A stretch of 11,592 nucleotides of DNA, from the NCBI GenBank assembly GCA_004151065.3, contig NWUY0300053609.1, forward strand, positions 1-11,592. Reading direction: 5' to 3'. A program made the position numbers and the translations under genes. Of this stretch, positions 1 to 8,635 are shown in pieces; within the stretch, counting starts at the first letter, position 1, and the number at the start of each line of letters is the position of its first letter. The notes beneath the pieces are model-generated. The model searched no databases, was not told where the DNA came from, and was given only the letters and a program-made list of their open reading frames with translations. The stretch is from Larix sibirica (taxonomy: Eukaryota; Streptophyta; Pinopsida; Pinales; Pinaceae).

Positions 1-26
1 ATATATATATATATATATATATATAT
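1..26. repeat. (AT)n microsatellite at the window edge
   Basis: Thirteen uninterrupted AT units begin at the first base, so the full length is unknown. The matching position in the right LTR (about 4925-4943) has ordinary AT-rich sequence, not an AT array, so the array arose or expanded only in the left LTR or lies at its edge. Confidence 0.9.
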
Positions 27-794
27 TTCTATTTACTAACATGTACATACTATTTCAGTTTCATGAATTAAATATAATTTCCAATCTTTAGTCGTTAGCC
101 TTTATGACACACTATATTTATCAATCAAAATTACTAAGTTCATTTTCAATAAACGTCTTAAGCATAAAGTTTCCCCTTTAATAGTAAAATTACTTCATTA
201 ACATAACTCTGATTTGGACTGTATTTTAAAATTATGAATTGAGTCAAGTTGCAAATTACTTTTGCACATTTATAGCATCTATTTTAATCTACTTAGATGT
301 TAGAAAAATAATAATCATTTATGCATTCTTGTACCAACGACTAAGGCATTCGTTTTTAGAAAATTAATTTCATAATGCATTTTGTAAATATTTTTCATTT
401 ATTGCATTCTTGTACCAACAACTAAGGCTTTCTTTTTTAGAAATTAATTTTATAATGCATTTTGTAAATATTTTTCATTTATTTTCTCTCATCGTTTAGT
501 TAGTTAATTTAATTACTTCTTCATAATAAATGCATGTATGCTTAGATATGATTCATTTAGTTTTATTAATGAACTAAAACTTTTGTTTTCAAAGGATTCG
601 TGTATTAAATTATGCATATCTTATCACACCTTAATTCATTAATGCATTTAACGTCATTGATTAACCTTATGAATCTTATCTTTTTGAGGGCTTTAAATGC
701 AACCCGAGCTTCCATACCCCTTCATTCCCTTTAATATACCTCTTAGGGTTCTTTTGATGTTGTTCCCTGAACCATGTCATTTTGAACATCAACA
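26..794 (+). repeat. 5' LTR of element 1, left-truncated by the window
   Basis: This segment matches 4944-5686 along its whole length: the shared TTCTATTTACTAAC near the start, TAAGCATAAAGTTTCCCCTT, TAATGCATTTTGTAAATATTTT, and AAATGCAACCCGAG near the end. It ends in CAACA at 794, four bases before a primer binding site, which fixes the 3' boundary of the LTR. The true 5' boundary is not visible. Compared with the right copy it carries an extra 80-bp tandem duplication (316-475) and lacks about 47 bases present at 5041-5087. A promoter should lie in this LTR, but I cannot point to a convincing TATA box. Confidence 0.85.
316..475 (+). repeat. 80-bp tandem duplication inside the left LTR
   Basis: Positions 316-395 and 396-475 are two head-to-tail copies, each starting CATTTAT(T)GCATTCTTGTACC and ending GTAAATATTTTT. 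They differ at a few bases. The right LTR has only one copy (near 5292-5375), so the duplication happened in this LTR after insertion or was lost from the other. Confidence 0.88.
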
Positions 795-798
795 TAAA

Positions 799-816
799 TG
801 GCGACTCCAGTAGGGA
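799..816 (+). other. Primer binding site, tRNA-Arg type
   Basis: TGGCGACTCCAGTAGGGA lies four bases after the LTR end. The leading TGG pairs with the CCA tail of a tRNA. The TGGCGACTC core is the form known from Tat/Ogre-type plant Ty3/gypsy elements, assigned in the literature to tRNA-Arg. Placement directly after the LTR supports the call independently of the motif. The second half may carry substitutions relative to active elements. Confidence 0.75.
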
Positions 817-1088
817 ACATATTCCTTTCAATCTTGTAATTCTTCTTAATCCAATCCCTTTAATCCTACAAAATATTTTTCTCATTATTATCCAATCACG
901 ACCAATTTGTGAAGCTTGGTTAGTCATCAATATGTTCTTGGTTAGTCATCAATATGTTATGTAATTCTTTGATTGTTTTTCATCTCCTCCTTTCGTCATG
1001 GATTTTTTGGTTCCTCGATATTAGGGGGTATGTATAGTCAGCATAATCCCATCATTAACCCCATTAATCCTCAGAAAGTGATAAATAA
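817..1088 (+). other. Untranslated leader of element 1
   Basis: This lies between the primer binding site and the first gag-like reading frame. No coding signal is visible. It contains a perfect 22-bp tandem repeat (915-958) and a G-run GGGGGTATGT at 1024-1033 that recurs at 3356-3365. The short open frames crossing it on both strands have no recognisable protein character. Confidence 0.5.
915..958 (+). repeat. Perfect 22-bp tandem repeat
   Basis: CTTGGTTAGTCATCAATATG plus TT occurs twice head to tail (915-936 and 937-958) with no mismatch. It is in the leader of element 1 and is better preserved than the surrounding repeats. Confidence 0.92.
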
Positions 1089-2925
1089 AGCAGTCATTTT
1101 CAATTTGAATTCAAGGCCAATCCTACACCTTGGTGCATACCTTCACCTTTGAATCTAGCCCTAACCACCTTTGGGAATGTCAAAAAATCGACTGAGTATC
1201 TAAGGATTTTTAACTGTATATCCTTTGAAGAGAAAGAATCTATCAAATCATTTAGCCTCATGTTTACGAAGCTAGATGACCATATTCACGAATTTATCCA
1301 ACCTCCCCAATAAGATGCCCTTCTCCAGTATTATCACTGTGTTCCTCCTCCTTACCGACATTGATTAGAAGGGAGGAATGTAAGTTTCCTTAGTTCCACT
1401 TTACAAACATGCCTCAAAATTGAAGAACATAACAAAAGGACAGGATTTCCAGTGAACCAATTCACCTCTAAGACCAATATGTCCATGCTCCAAATGATGC
1501 AATAAATGCAAAATCGGATGATTTCATTTGAAAATAGGATTATGAAGAAGTCAAGTAGCCACCTCTTTCTCAGCCTCCCCATCTTCTAAATCCACTAGAG
1601 ACAATGCAATTTTTCGAACCTTTCTCATGTCATTGGTGCAATATTTGTGACAAGGGCCATAACCCTTCTACTTGTAGACCCTACTTGCCATACCAAGAAA
1701 TAGTAAAGAAGAGTATGCCTTCTATAGCCAGGGAACTTACCAACAAAGCCTATGCCACCGCAACCAGGTCTCAATCTCAGTTTATACCAAAAGTTTTAGT
1801 TGATCCCAATCTTTCAATTAATAAGGCGAATTTTAATCATGAAATTGTTACACCTTCTATTCCTCATGATATTAGAGATCCTGAGAAATATTGGAGCATG
1901 AATAACACTCTCGCTTTCCCTTTCCCATCCATAACCTGTCCTGAGACAATCACACAAGATTCTCATGAGGTTTTCACTTTCAATGATGACATCTCTTCGT
2001 CTAAATCCAAGTATGATCCTCATATTTCTATTCATCAGGAGGATATAATCCCACCTTGTATTAAAACCCCATGTTCTCGCAATCCGCACAATGAATTCTT
2101 AATTAAAGATGAGGTCTATAATTTGCAATGTGATGTCTCAAAAAATATTGATCATCTAAAAGGGGAAATCGATTCTTGCAAGGAGGTGATCCATAATCCT
2201 AAATTTTTAAACTCGAATCATATTGTGATTGATATTTTTTATGATCCTCTCATTGTTCCACTAGTTCATGACCAAGATGCTCAATCCCTTTTGGTGTTGG
2301 GTGAGACCTTTTTTTTCATGGGCCTGCCCTTGATTCCAAGTCTCATATTTTTTAGGGAAGTCCTCATTTGATGTAGGATGATTATTCTGATAACTTAATT
2401 CATGATGCTTGTTGACCTAACAAGGAATTTGAATTTGTGCAGCTTCCCCATGCAAATGAGCATATCATTCTTGAAATTGAAGTCTTTCCTCAAGTTAACT
2501 TGCAATTGGTTTATGACATATGTTCTGAATTTATCATCGATCAACATGATCATGAAGAAATCAATGCATATTTTATCATTGTTAATTCTAAAGAGTAAAT
2601 TAAATGCAATTATAAACAATTTTCCTTCATGGTTGATGATAATGACAAAACGATCAATGAGGTTGTAATTAATGATAACTCAACTAATGTCGATGATCTT
2701 AAATGGTTTATTCTAAATCAATATGACATGGTCAACGACATAGATAGGGGAATTCTCGATCTTTTGTTTAGATGTTACATTTGGGATTCATGGGTTTATA
2801 AATTTCCAGATCTCATTAATTCTAACTCATCTAGTTTGCATTCTCTTTTATTTGTTTCAATTAGGATTAACATTTCTTTGCAAATTTTCACTATCATATC
2901 TATTTTTATTTCAAGAATTGAATGA
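1089..2925 (+). pseudogene. gag: Broken gag of element 1 with zinc knuckle and long C-terminal extension
   Basis: Gag binds and packages the element RNA into cytoplasmic particles. The reading passes through three frames: frame 3 from 1089 to about 1586 (stops at 1311, 1362 and 1503), frame 2 from about 1559 to 2371, and frame 1 from 2377 to 2925 (stops at 2413 and 2596). The first part has the look of a capsid-type gag, including the pieces SFEEKESIKSFSLMFTKLDD and RTGFPVNQFTSKTNMS. A proline-rich stretch follows, then a zinc knuckle at 1637-1675 (CNICDKGHNPSTC), spaced C-X2-C-X3-H-X4-C, one residue short of the usual CX2CX4HX4C. The longest intact piece is 255 codons (1604-2371), but its ATG is probably internal. 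About 415 codons follow the knuckle without a protease or other domain I recognise. The gag identity rests on the knuckle, the order and the location after a PBS. Confidence 0.68.
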
Positions 2926-4238
2926 AAATTTTCAATCAAGCTTCATGATTTAAGAAATGATTGTCGTAGCATTTTAGATGCATTCATGTATAACAAATGG
3001 AATCCTGTGTGATCTATTTTTCCCCTTTCGTAGGAGTAGGAATATATTGCATTTAGTCCTAGGTCATTTTAATTTCGTGCAATGCATTTGTATTTTTCGT
3101 CATATTGTTTAGGAGTCTTTCTTTTTGCAATTTAGTAGTTTAAATTGCTTAGTTTCATTTATGTTATTTGCATTTCATAGTTTCCCAAAGAAGTTCTTAT
3201 GGAATATGATGTCATTTACTACAATACGCCAATATGCTCTTTCACTGGATTGTTTTGTTGTTAAACTCTACCATGATGACGATCAATTTTTGTATACAAG
3301 AAAAAATGTGACATGGAGAGAGTGAAGCTATTGGGTGGTTCCTAGTGATCATCTTGGGGGTATGTCATACTGTTATTTTCCCACTTTTTTGGTTTCCCTG
3401 GCACTTCTTTCATGCCTCTACTTCTCCCATTGTGGAATGCTAGCCTCACTCATTTCACTCTCTTTCCTTTTCAAGGATGAAAATGAGTGTGTGTACCTAC
3501 TTCATGGTTACATTTTTTTCCTATTGGTTAGCCTCGTCGAGTTCATCAGATGTTGTTGTGTTTCTTTTGTTTTTTTTTGCTAGATGTCGATGTTTAACAT
3601 CAACATGATTCTGAAGTTTTGAAACATGATGCCAAAGGAGAACCTATTGAACTTTGTTTCCTTTCCATCCCATCTACACCGTCATGTCCAGGGTGATGTG
3701 CTTGTTACGTCCACATCTTGTTTCTCCATATTCGCTTTAGTTTGACCCCTTTGGTAGAATTTCCAAGTTGCATCATGTGCGTCATCATAATGTGGTTGAG
3801 TCAAGTGTTGGAGATCTATTTCCTTTCTCCAACATCGAGTCTCCATGATCGAACAGTACACTACCTAAATTCTTTTGCTGAAGATGCTCTTCAATTGACA
3901 ATGGGAAGTTTGCTATCCTATGTAGCTAGTGAATATTTTTCTTTAAAATTGCTACAATCCCAAAATCACGGCCCTTGGAAATGAAGGAGACACCTAAAAC
4001 ATTAGCAACAATTAAATACAATGTTTAAAAGACAAATTTTCAACTTATAAGTTCTGTTGGGATTGATGCACGTGTAATAAAACAAGCTGCATGTGGCTTT
4101 ATATTTCAATACAGTTTTATGTCCCAGTATTGTTCAAAACTTGTAAATATCCCCTTTGGATTATGGGGCCAACGATAAGGAGGAATTGTTGTAACAAATA
4201 AACTAAACTAGAAGTGAAGAAGAAGAACGTCTCACTAC

Positions 4239-4290
4239 TCTGTAGGAAGGTGGGACTCAGTTACATGCAGTCCACCTTCCCTCTTACAGA
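4239..4290. repeat. Inverted repeat, hairpin-forming
   Basis: The left arm CTGTAGGAAGGTGGGACT (4240-4257) is complementary to the right arm at 4269-4289, which reads AGTCCACCTTCC-CTC-TTACAG, with a three-base bulge (CTC) and a one-base bulge. The outer T4239-A4290 pair extends the stem. The loop is 11 bases. Confidence 0.75.
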
Positions 4291-4689
4291 CGTAATAAGA
4301 AGGAAAAACACCAAAAGATGCAAGAAATTTTCAGCTCCCCATGGCCAAGGAAATACTTTGCATACCCTCACGTATGCCTTTAAAAGTGAAACAAATCTAC
4401 TGAAACAATCATCTTACACTGGAGGTAAGAATCGGGTATTGATAGGTTCTATTGTTGTTTCAATCCTTTCCACACCCAGTTGTCCATGAGCCTAACAAGC
4501 AGTGATTGCAAGTAAGACTACATTTCAGATCCATCCATTAGGGTGCAGGAAAAGTGTCCTTTTTCCGGAGGTACGTTATCCTTTTATGCACACATTATAC
4601 TTTCTTGTTTATATTTTTATGACTGATATCTTCATGTGTGAAGGTTAATGTCAACACAATATGAGCAAGGAGTACTCTGTTGTCTCGAT

Positions 4690-4703
4690 TTCACCCGGGT
4701 GAA
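4690..4703. repeat. 14-bp perfect palindrome
   Basis: TTCACCCGGGTGAA equals its own reverse complement. It is a GC-rich island in AT-rich non-coding sequence. I know of no function for it here. Confidence 0.8.
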
Positions 4704-4943
4704 CCTGGAATGTTGAGAGTTGTGTAGGGTCTCATAAACCTCATGTTCTCATGGGTTGAACTAAATGCAGCCTCTTGTACTAGATGATTGTCGAATTTCA
4801 CTCCATTAATAAAAAACTTATTTGGGCATATATGCATCTTTCCTCCATTCTTTTCATTTAGCTTTGTTGTCATTTTTATACTTTTTGCATTTCAGACACT
4901 GTATTATACATAAATAAAGTGGACAATAAATATTTTCAATTTT

Positions 4944-5686
4944 TTTCTATTTACTAACCTATACATATTATTTCAGTTTCTTGAATTAAATCTTATTTTC
5001 AATCTTTAGTCATTATAAGCCTTTCTAATGCACTATACCTCGAACAGAAGTAGTTGCTACGCACAATTTTTAATAACATTTCATTCTATGCAATCAGTCA
5101 AAATTACTAAGTTCATTTTCAGTAAACATCTAAAGCATAAAGTTTCCCCTTCAAAAAGTAGAATTACTTCATTAACGGAACTATGATTTTGCCTGTATTT
5201 TAAAATTATGAATTGGGTCAAATTGCAGATTATTTTTGCACATTCATAGCAGCTATTTTAATCCATTTAGATGTTAGAGAAATTATAATTATTTTTGCAT
5301 TCTTGTACTAATGACTAAGGCTTTATTTTTCAGAAAATTAATGTCATAATGCATTTTGTAAATATTTTGCATTTATTTCTTTCATCATTTAGTTAGTTAA
5401 TTAATTATGGCTTCATAATAAATGCATGCATGGTTAGATAGGCTTAATTTAGTTTTATTAATGAACTAACACTTTTATTTTCAAATTATTTGTGTAGTAA
5501 ATCACGCATATCTTATCACATCTTAATTCATCAATGCATTTAATGCCATTGATTAATCTTATGAATCATATCTATTTGAGGGATCTAAATGCAACCCGAG
5601 ATCCCATACCCCTTCATCCCCTTGAGTAGCCCTCTTAGGGTGCTTTCGATGTTGTTGCTCAAACCGTGTTGTTTTGAGCATCAACA
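4944..5686 (+). repeat. 3' LTR of element 1 (the part alignable to the left LTR)
   Basis: It aligns with 26-794 from TTTCTATTTACTAAC to the terminal CAACA. Right after 5686 the sequence switches to integrase-like coding on the other strand, which fixes the outer edge of the element. It has a single copy of the unit that is doubled in the left LTR, and carries about 47 extra bases (5041-5087). The true LTR start is upstream of 4944 because the left copy is truncated. Confidence 0.85.
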
Positions 5687-5691
5687 TGTTG
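5687..5691. other. Predicted target-site duplication of element 1, right side
   Basis: TGTTG directly follows the LTR end. A 5-bp duplication is usual for Ty3/gypsy integrases, so the same five bases would be expected just before the left LTR, outside this window. This is a prediction from the boundary only. Confidence 0.35.
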
Positions 5692-6849
5692 GGAGCGCTA
5701 ATTTGTAGGCCACCTAACCCATACGTTGAACAATATGAAATGGACCATAAAACTTTTGTGTGAAGATTTTGATGGCCTTTAACTTTGAGAGAGGTATATT
5801 TATAATGTTGGAGGCAAAGTAACACCTAGTCGACTTTTACAAATGAACACTAAGCAATGTTGTTCCACTTGTTGCTTCATGTGATATTCTGAGCCATTGC
5901 CAAATTTTCCTTGTGTGTGCAAAGAGTAACATTATGATTATGAAGAAAACTATATAATGTTTGTGCTTTGGAGGCACCAAGTATATAAGAAACCATTTGA
6001 GGATGAGTGTTGGCTAGAGACCACTTCATATGGTGTCATTTTTGTATCCTCGTGATAAGTGGTATTATACCATCATTTTGTCAAGGGTAACCACTATGTC
6101 CACCGGTGCTACTTTTCAAACGCAAAACATCAAAAATAGGTTTTAAGACACTTGTTGATTGCTTTTGTCTAGCCATATGTTTAGGGATGATAAGATGTAC
6201 TCATTTTCAATTGAGTGCCATGTAATTTAAATAGTTCTTGCCAAAAATTGTTGGTGAATGTGGGATCACAATCTAACACAATGGAGGTAGGCATGCCATG
6301 GAGTTTAAAAATATGGTCTAGGAAAATTTGGGCAACTGTTGTAGGGGTAAACAGATGTTGGAGAGCACAAAAGTAAGCATATTTGGAAATTTAATAAATT
6401 ACCACCATGATGACTAATTTGTTACCTGCTTTTGGGAGACCAACAATAAAATCCATGGAAATTTTTGTCCAAATAATGGTTGGTATTGGAAAAGGTTGCA
6501 ATGATCAAGGAGTATTCATTGTGTCGCCCTTGTCCCTTTAGCAAGTGTCATATTCTACTACAACAGTAAGGATATCTTTTTTCATTCTTTCCTGAAAGAA
6601 GCACCTGGCACATGCATAAGTTTTCTTAAATCCTGAATGACTTATGAGGGGAGATGTATGAAACTCTATCAATATCCTTCGTTTTAAAGAGGATTTAGGT
6701 ACTAGAAAATGGCGACCTTTATACTACAATGTATCTCAGTGCCAAGTATAACCTTGGGGAGGTTGGGATCCTCTTGAAGTTGATTTGATGAGATGATATG
6801 TAGTAGCATTGGTTAGCCATTCTTGTTGTGCTTCTTTTAACCATCCAGG
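5687..6849 (-). pseudogene. Integrase remnant of element 2, cut by element 1
   Basis: Integrase inserts the element cDNA into host DNA. On the minus strand, a zinc-binding HHCC-like region lies around 6525-6670 (FHTSPLISHSGFKKTY, then EYDTC followed by a stop), with the first Cys of the final pair replaced by Tyr. The core has Asp in ISMDFIVGLPKAGNK (codon 6451-6453) and Asp in IVLDCDPTFTNNFWQ (codon 6271-6273). The third catalytic position, 35 residues further on, is Lys (codon 6163-6165) instead of Glu. Stops replace residues on either side of it. The C-terminal part, at 5690-5780, contains FYGPFHIVQRMG, a stop, and then VAYKLALP, where the sequence runs into the LTR of element 1. Several frameshifts are present. 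The retained DD35 spacing makes the family call firm. Confidence 0.85.
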
Positions 6850-7479
6850 TACCAGAGAGGATAAGGAAAAGATGGATCCCTCTTCCTCATGTTTCCTAGG
6901 AAATGAATATGCCACAACATTATCTTTGACCTTTTGTAGATGATCTCATAATCATATCCAAGCATCTCGGTAACCCATTTATGCTACTTTGGGGATGACA
7001 ACCTTTGTTCCAAAAAATACTTCAAGTTTTGGTTATTCATCTTGATCTTAAAGTGTCGCCCTATGAGATATAATATGATCACCATGTGTCAACTACACGT
7101 GGGATGGCCATCATTTATTTCTCATGAGGTAGACTTTCCCAAATTCCTACCACACAGTCGTTTACTAGTGACTGCTAAGGGTACTCCATCTTGCATTACA
7201 ACTACACCTAAACCTTTTCCATAAGCATCACATTCCAATACAAAAGTCTTAGTAAAATTACGCACAACTAAGGCAAGGGCGATGCAAATGGATTGCTTTA
7301 AAACTAAAAATGCTTGTTTTATTTCCTTGTTCCATGCAAAGACATTTTTCTTGAGAAGGGTACTCAAAGGTGTTGCAATTTTACCATATTTTTTCAAAAA
7401 CTTCCTATAGTAGCCACTAAGGCCTAAAAACCCAGGTAATCTCATTAGGGTTTAGGGTGTGGACATTCTTGCATTGCCA
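6850..7479 (-). pseudogene. RNase H remnant of element 2
   Basis: RNase H degrades the RNA strand of the RNA-DNA hybrid during reverse transcription. The minus-strand frame at 7122-7445 begins with the RT-RNase H connection (FLGLSGYYRKFLKKYGKIA) and continues to the first catalytic region FVLECDAYGKGLGVVVMQD, whose Asp is kept. It then reads TSKRLCGRNLGKSTS and stops. After a shift, around 6915-7045, come NQNLKYFLEQRLSSP, a stop, and HKWVTEMLGYDYEIIYK, the usual end of this domain. A linker follows toward the integrase (RKHEEEGSIFSLSSLVPG). The middle of the domain is too degraded to follow. Confidence 0.85.
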
Positions 7480-8635
7480 CAATATTTGTGGGGTCCACTC
7501 TCAATCCATCTTGTCCAAAATGTGGCCCAATTATTTGACCTTTGAGGCCCCAAAATCACATTTGGAGCATTTAATGAACAATTGATGGCTTCGAAGGAGT
7601 TGTAAGGATTTATCAACATGTTGTACTTGGGAATCCCAAGTTTTAATGTAAATTAAGATCTCATCAAAGCAAACCAACACAAAATTATGAAGATATGGCC
7701 GAAAAAAATTATTCTTGAGGCTTTGAACGTAGAGGGGGTATTACAAAGTCTAAAGGACATTACCAAAAGTCATAATGGCGTTCATGTGTGAGAAAATTTG
7801 TCATTGGAATATTGACCTCTTTCATCTCGATCTGGTGGTATCCCGAATAAAATTCGAGTTTGGTGAAAAATTTGGCACCATGGAGCCCATCCAGAAGATT
7901 ATAAATGGTTGAGATGGGGAATTTAGCTTTGATGGTCAAATTATTAACAACATGAAAATCAAGAAACATACACCAAGTGCCTTCTTTCTTTAAAACCATG
8001 ATCCCCAGAGATGAATACGTTAGTGTTGGGACAAATGACTCTCACCTATAGTAGCTCAAGAATGATATTTTCAATTTCATTCTTTTGGGAAAATGGGTGC
8101 CTATATGCATGCATACATTTGGGGGTTAACTGCTAGGAATCAAGGGTATACCATGATCATGCTCATCTATAGATGGGAGTAAACCAAAACCATTTGCAAG
8201 TCAGGATGGATTTATCTTGATGGTCAATTTATTGACAACATGAAAATCAGGACATGTACGCCAAGTGCCTTCTTTCTTTAAAACCATGATCCCTAGGAAT
8301 GAATAGGGGCTAGTGTTGGGACAAATGACTCTCTCCTATAGTATCTCTTGAAATATCTTATCAATTTCAATCTTTTGAGAAAATGACTTCCTACACGGGA
8401 ATACATTTGGGGGTTAACTTCCCAGAATGAAGGGTATACCATGATCATGCCTGCCTCTGTATGGGAGTAGACCCTTCCATGTCTCAAAGACATGTTGATG
8501 TTGTCCAAATCCTATATGGCATGGAAGTGAGTTATAACTCCTAAGTGTCCTTTCTTCAATCATTTTCCATCTGATAAGAACTTATGATTTTAGGGGAACT
8601 TGCATGGATCCCTTTGAAGGTGTGAGTATGAGAGC
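7480..8635 (-). pseudogene. Reverse transcriptase remnant of element 2
   Basis: Reverse transcriptase copies the element RNA into DNA. The best piece is the minus frame at 7760-7999: KKEGTWCMFLDFHVVNN, then FTKLEFYSGYHQIEMKE. Residue 49 of that piece is Glu (codon 7853-7855) where the first catalytic Asp is expected. After a frameshift the active-site strand reads VCFDEILIYI (7660-7668 for FDE), with Glu where the second Asp of the FDD/YMDD-type motif is expected. The thumb follows (SLQLLRSHQLFIKCSKCDFG, about 7560-7620), with stops further on. The N-terminal fingers region is present twice (7916-8491). The open frame at 8293-8508 is an off-frame reading of that region. Confidence 0.88.
7916..8491 (-). 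repeat. Tandem duplication (about 288-bp unit) of the RT N-terminal coding region
   Basis: Copies at about 7916-8203 and 8204-8491 share AAGTGCCTTCTTTCTTTAAA, TACATTTGGGGGTTAAC and GGGTATACCATGATCATG at a constant 288-bp offset at both ends, with small compensating indels between. The unit is a multiple of three (96 codons). Identity is roughly 80% by eye. It covers the region from just before the fingers motifs to the LTIK/PIS segment. The copy at 7916-8203 continues into the rest of RT. The outer ends are approximate. Confidence 0.88.

Larger units (their letters stand above)
2926..4943. other. Unassigned 2-kb region between gag and the aligned part of the right LTR
   Basis: I see no recognisable protein in any frame here. 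The region should contain the polypurine tract and the true start of the right LTR, because the left LTR is cut by the window. Candidate LTR starts are TG dinucleotides near 3362 (after CTTGGGGGTA), 4055 (TGTTGGGATTG, which mirrors the terminal CAACA) and 4555 (TGTCC, directly after the purine run GGTGCAGGAAAAG). None is decisive. It also contains a hairpin at 4239-4290 and a 14-bp palindrome at 4690-4703. Confidence 0.5.
1..5686 (+). mobile_element. Element 1: gag-only LTR retrotransposon, degenerate, left end outside the window
   Basis: The two ends of this interval carry a long direct repeat (26-794 and 4944-5686). Both copies stop at the same CAACA; beyond it the left copy runs into a primer binding site and the right copy into unrelated coding sequence. 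That is the layout of LTR - PBS - internal region - LTR. The internal region holds a broken gag with a zinc knuckle, but I see no protease, reverse transcriptase, RNase H or integrase motif on either strand. This is what a non-autonomous element supplied in trans by a relative would look like; old internal deletion of pol is the alternative. LTR identity of about 80% (about 27 differences counted by hand in the last 153 bases) indicates an old insertion. The PBS type suggests the Tat side of Ty3/gypsy, which is inference. Confidence 0.78.

Noticed and set aside
1-26. AT run as a telomeric, origin or CRISPR-like repeat
   Set aside because: It is a plain dinucleotide microsatellite with no spacers or other structure.
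1814-2089. Minus-strand frame of 91 codons
   Set aside because: It is antisense to the longest gag piece and has no domain character.
2402-2668. Plus-strand frame of 88 codons
   Set aside because: It overlaps the frame 1 gag continuation in a different frame; the frame 1 reading is more protein-like and continues to 2925.
3125-3984. Three consecutive plus-strand frames rich in Phe, Leu, Ser and Cys, possibly an envelope-like membrane protein
   Set aside because: The hydrophobicity follows from T-rich sequence. The frames are short and not joined, and no signal peptide, cleavage site or glycoprotein features can be identified.
4214-4489. Open frame of 91 codons on the plus strand
   Set aside because: It starts in the hairpin region, has no recognisable domain, and lies in non-coding sequence of element 1. 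An open frame this long occurs by chance over 11 kb.
4055-5686. Right LTR starting at TGTTGGGATTG (4055) as a firm boundary
   Set aside because: The TGTTG/CAACA symmetry is attractive, but no polypurine tract precedes it and other starts are equally possible.
7042-7224. Plus-strand frame of 60 codons
   Set aside because: It is antisense to the RNase H remnant, whose family motifs are clear on the minus strand.
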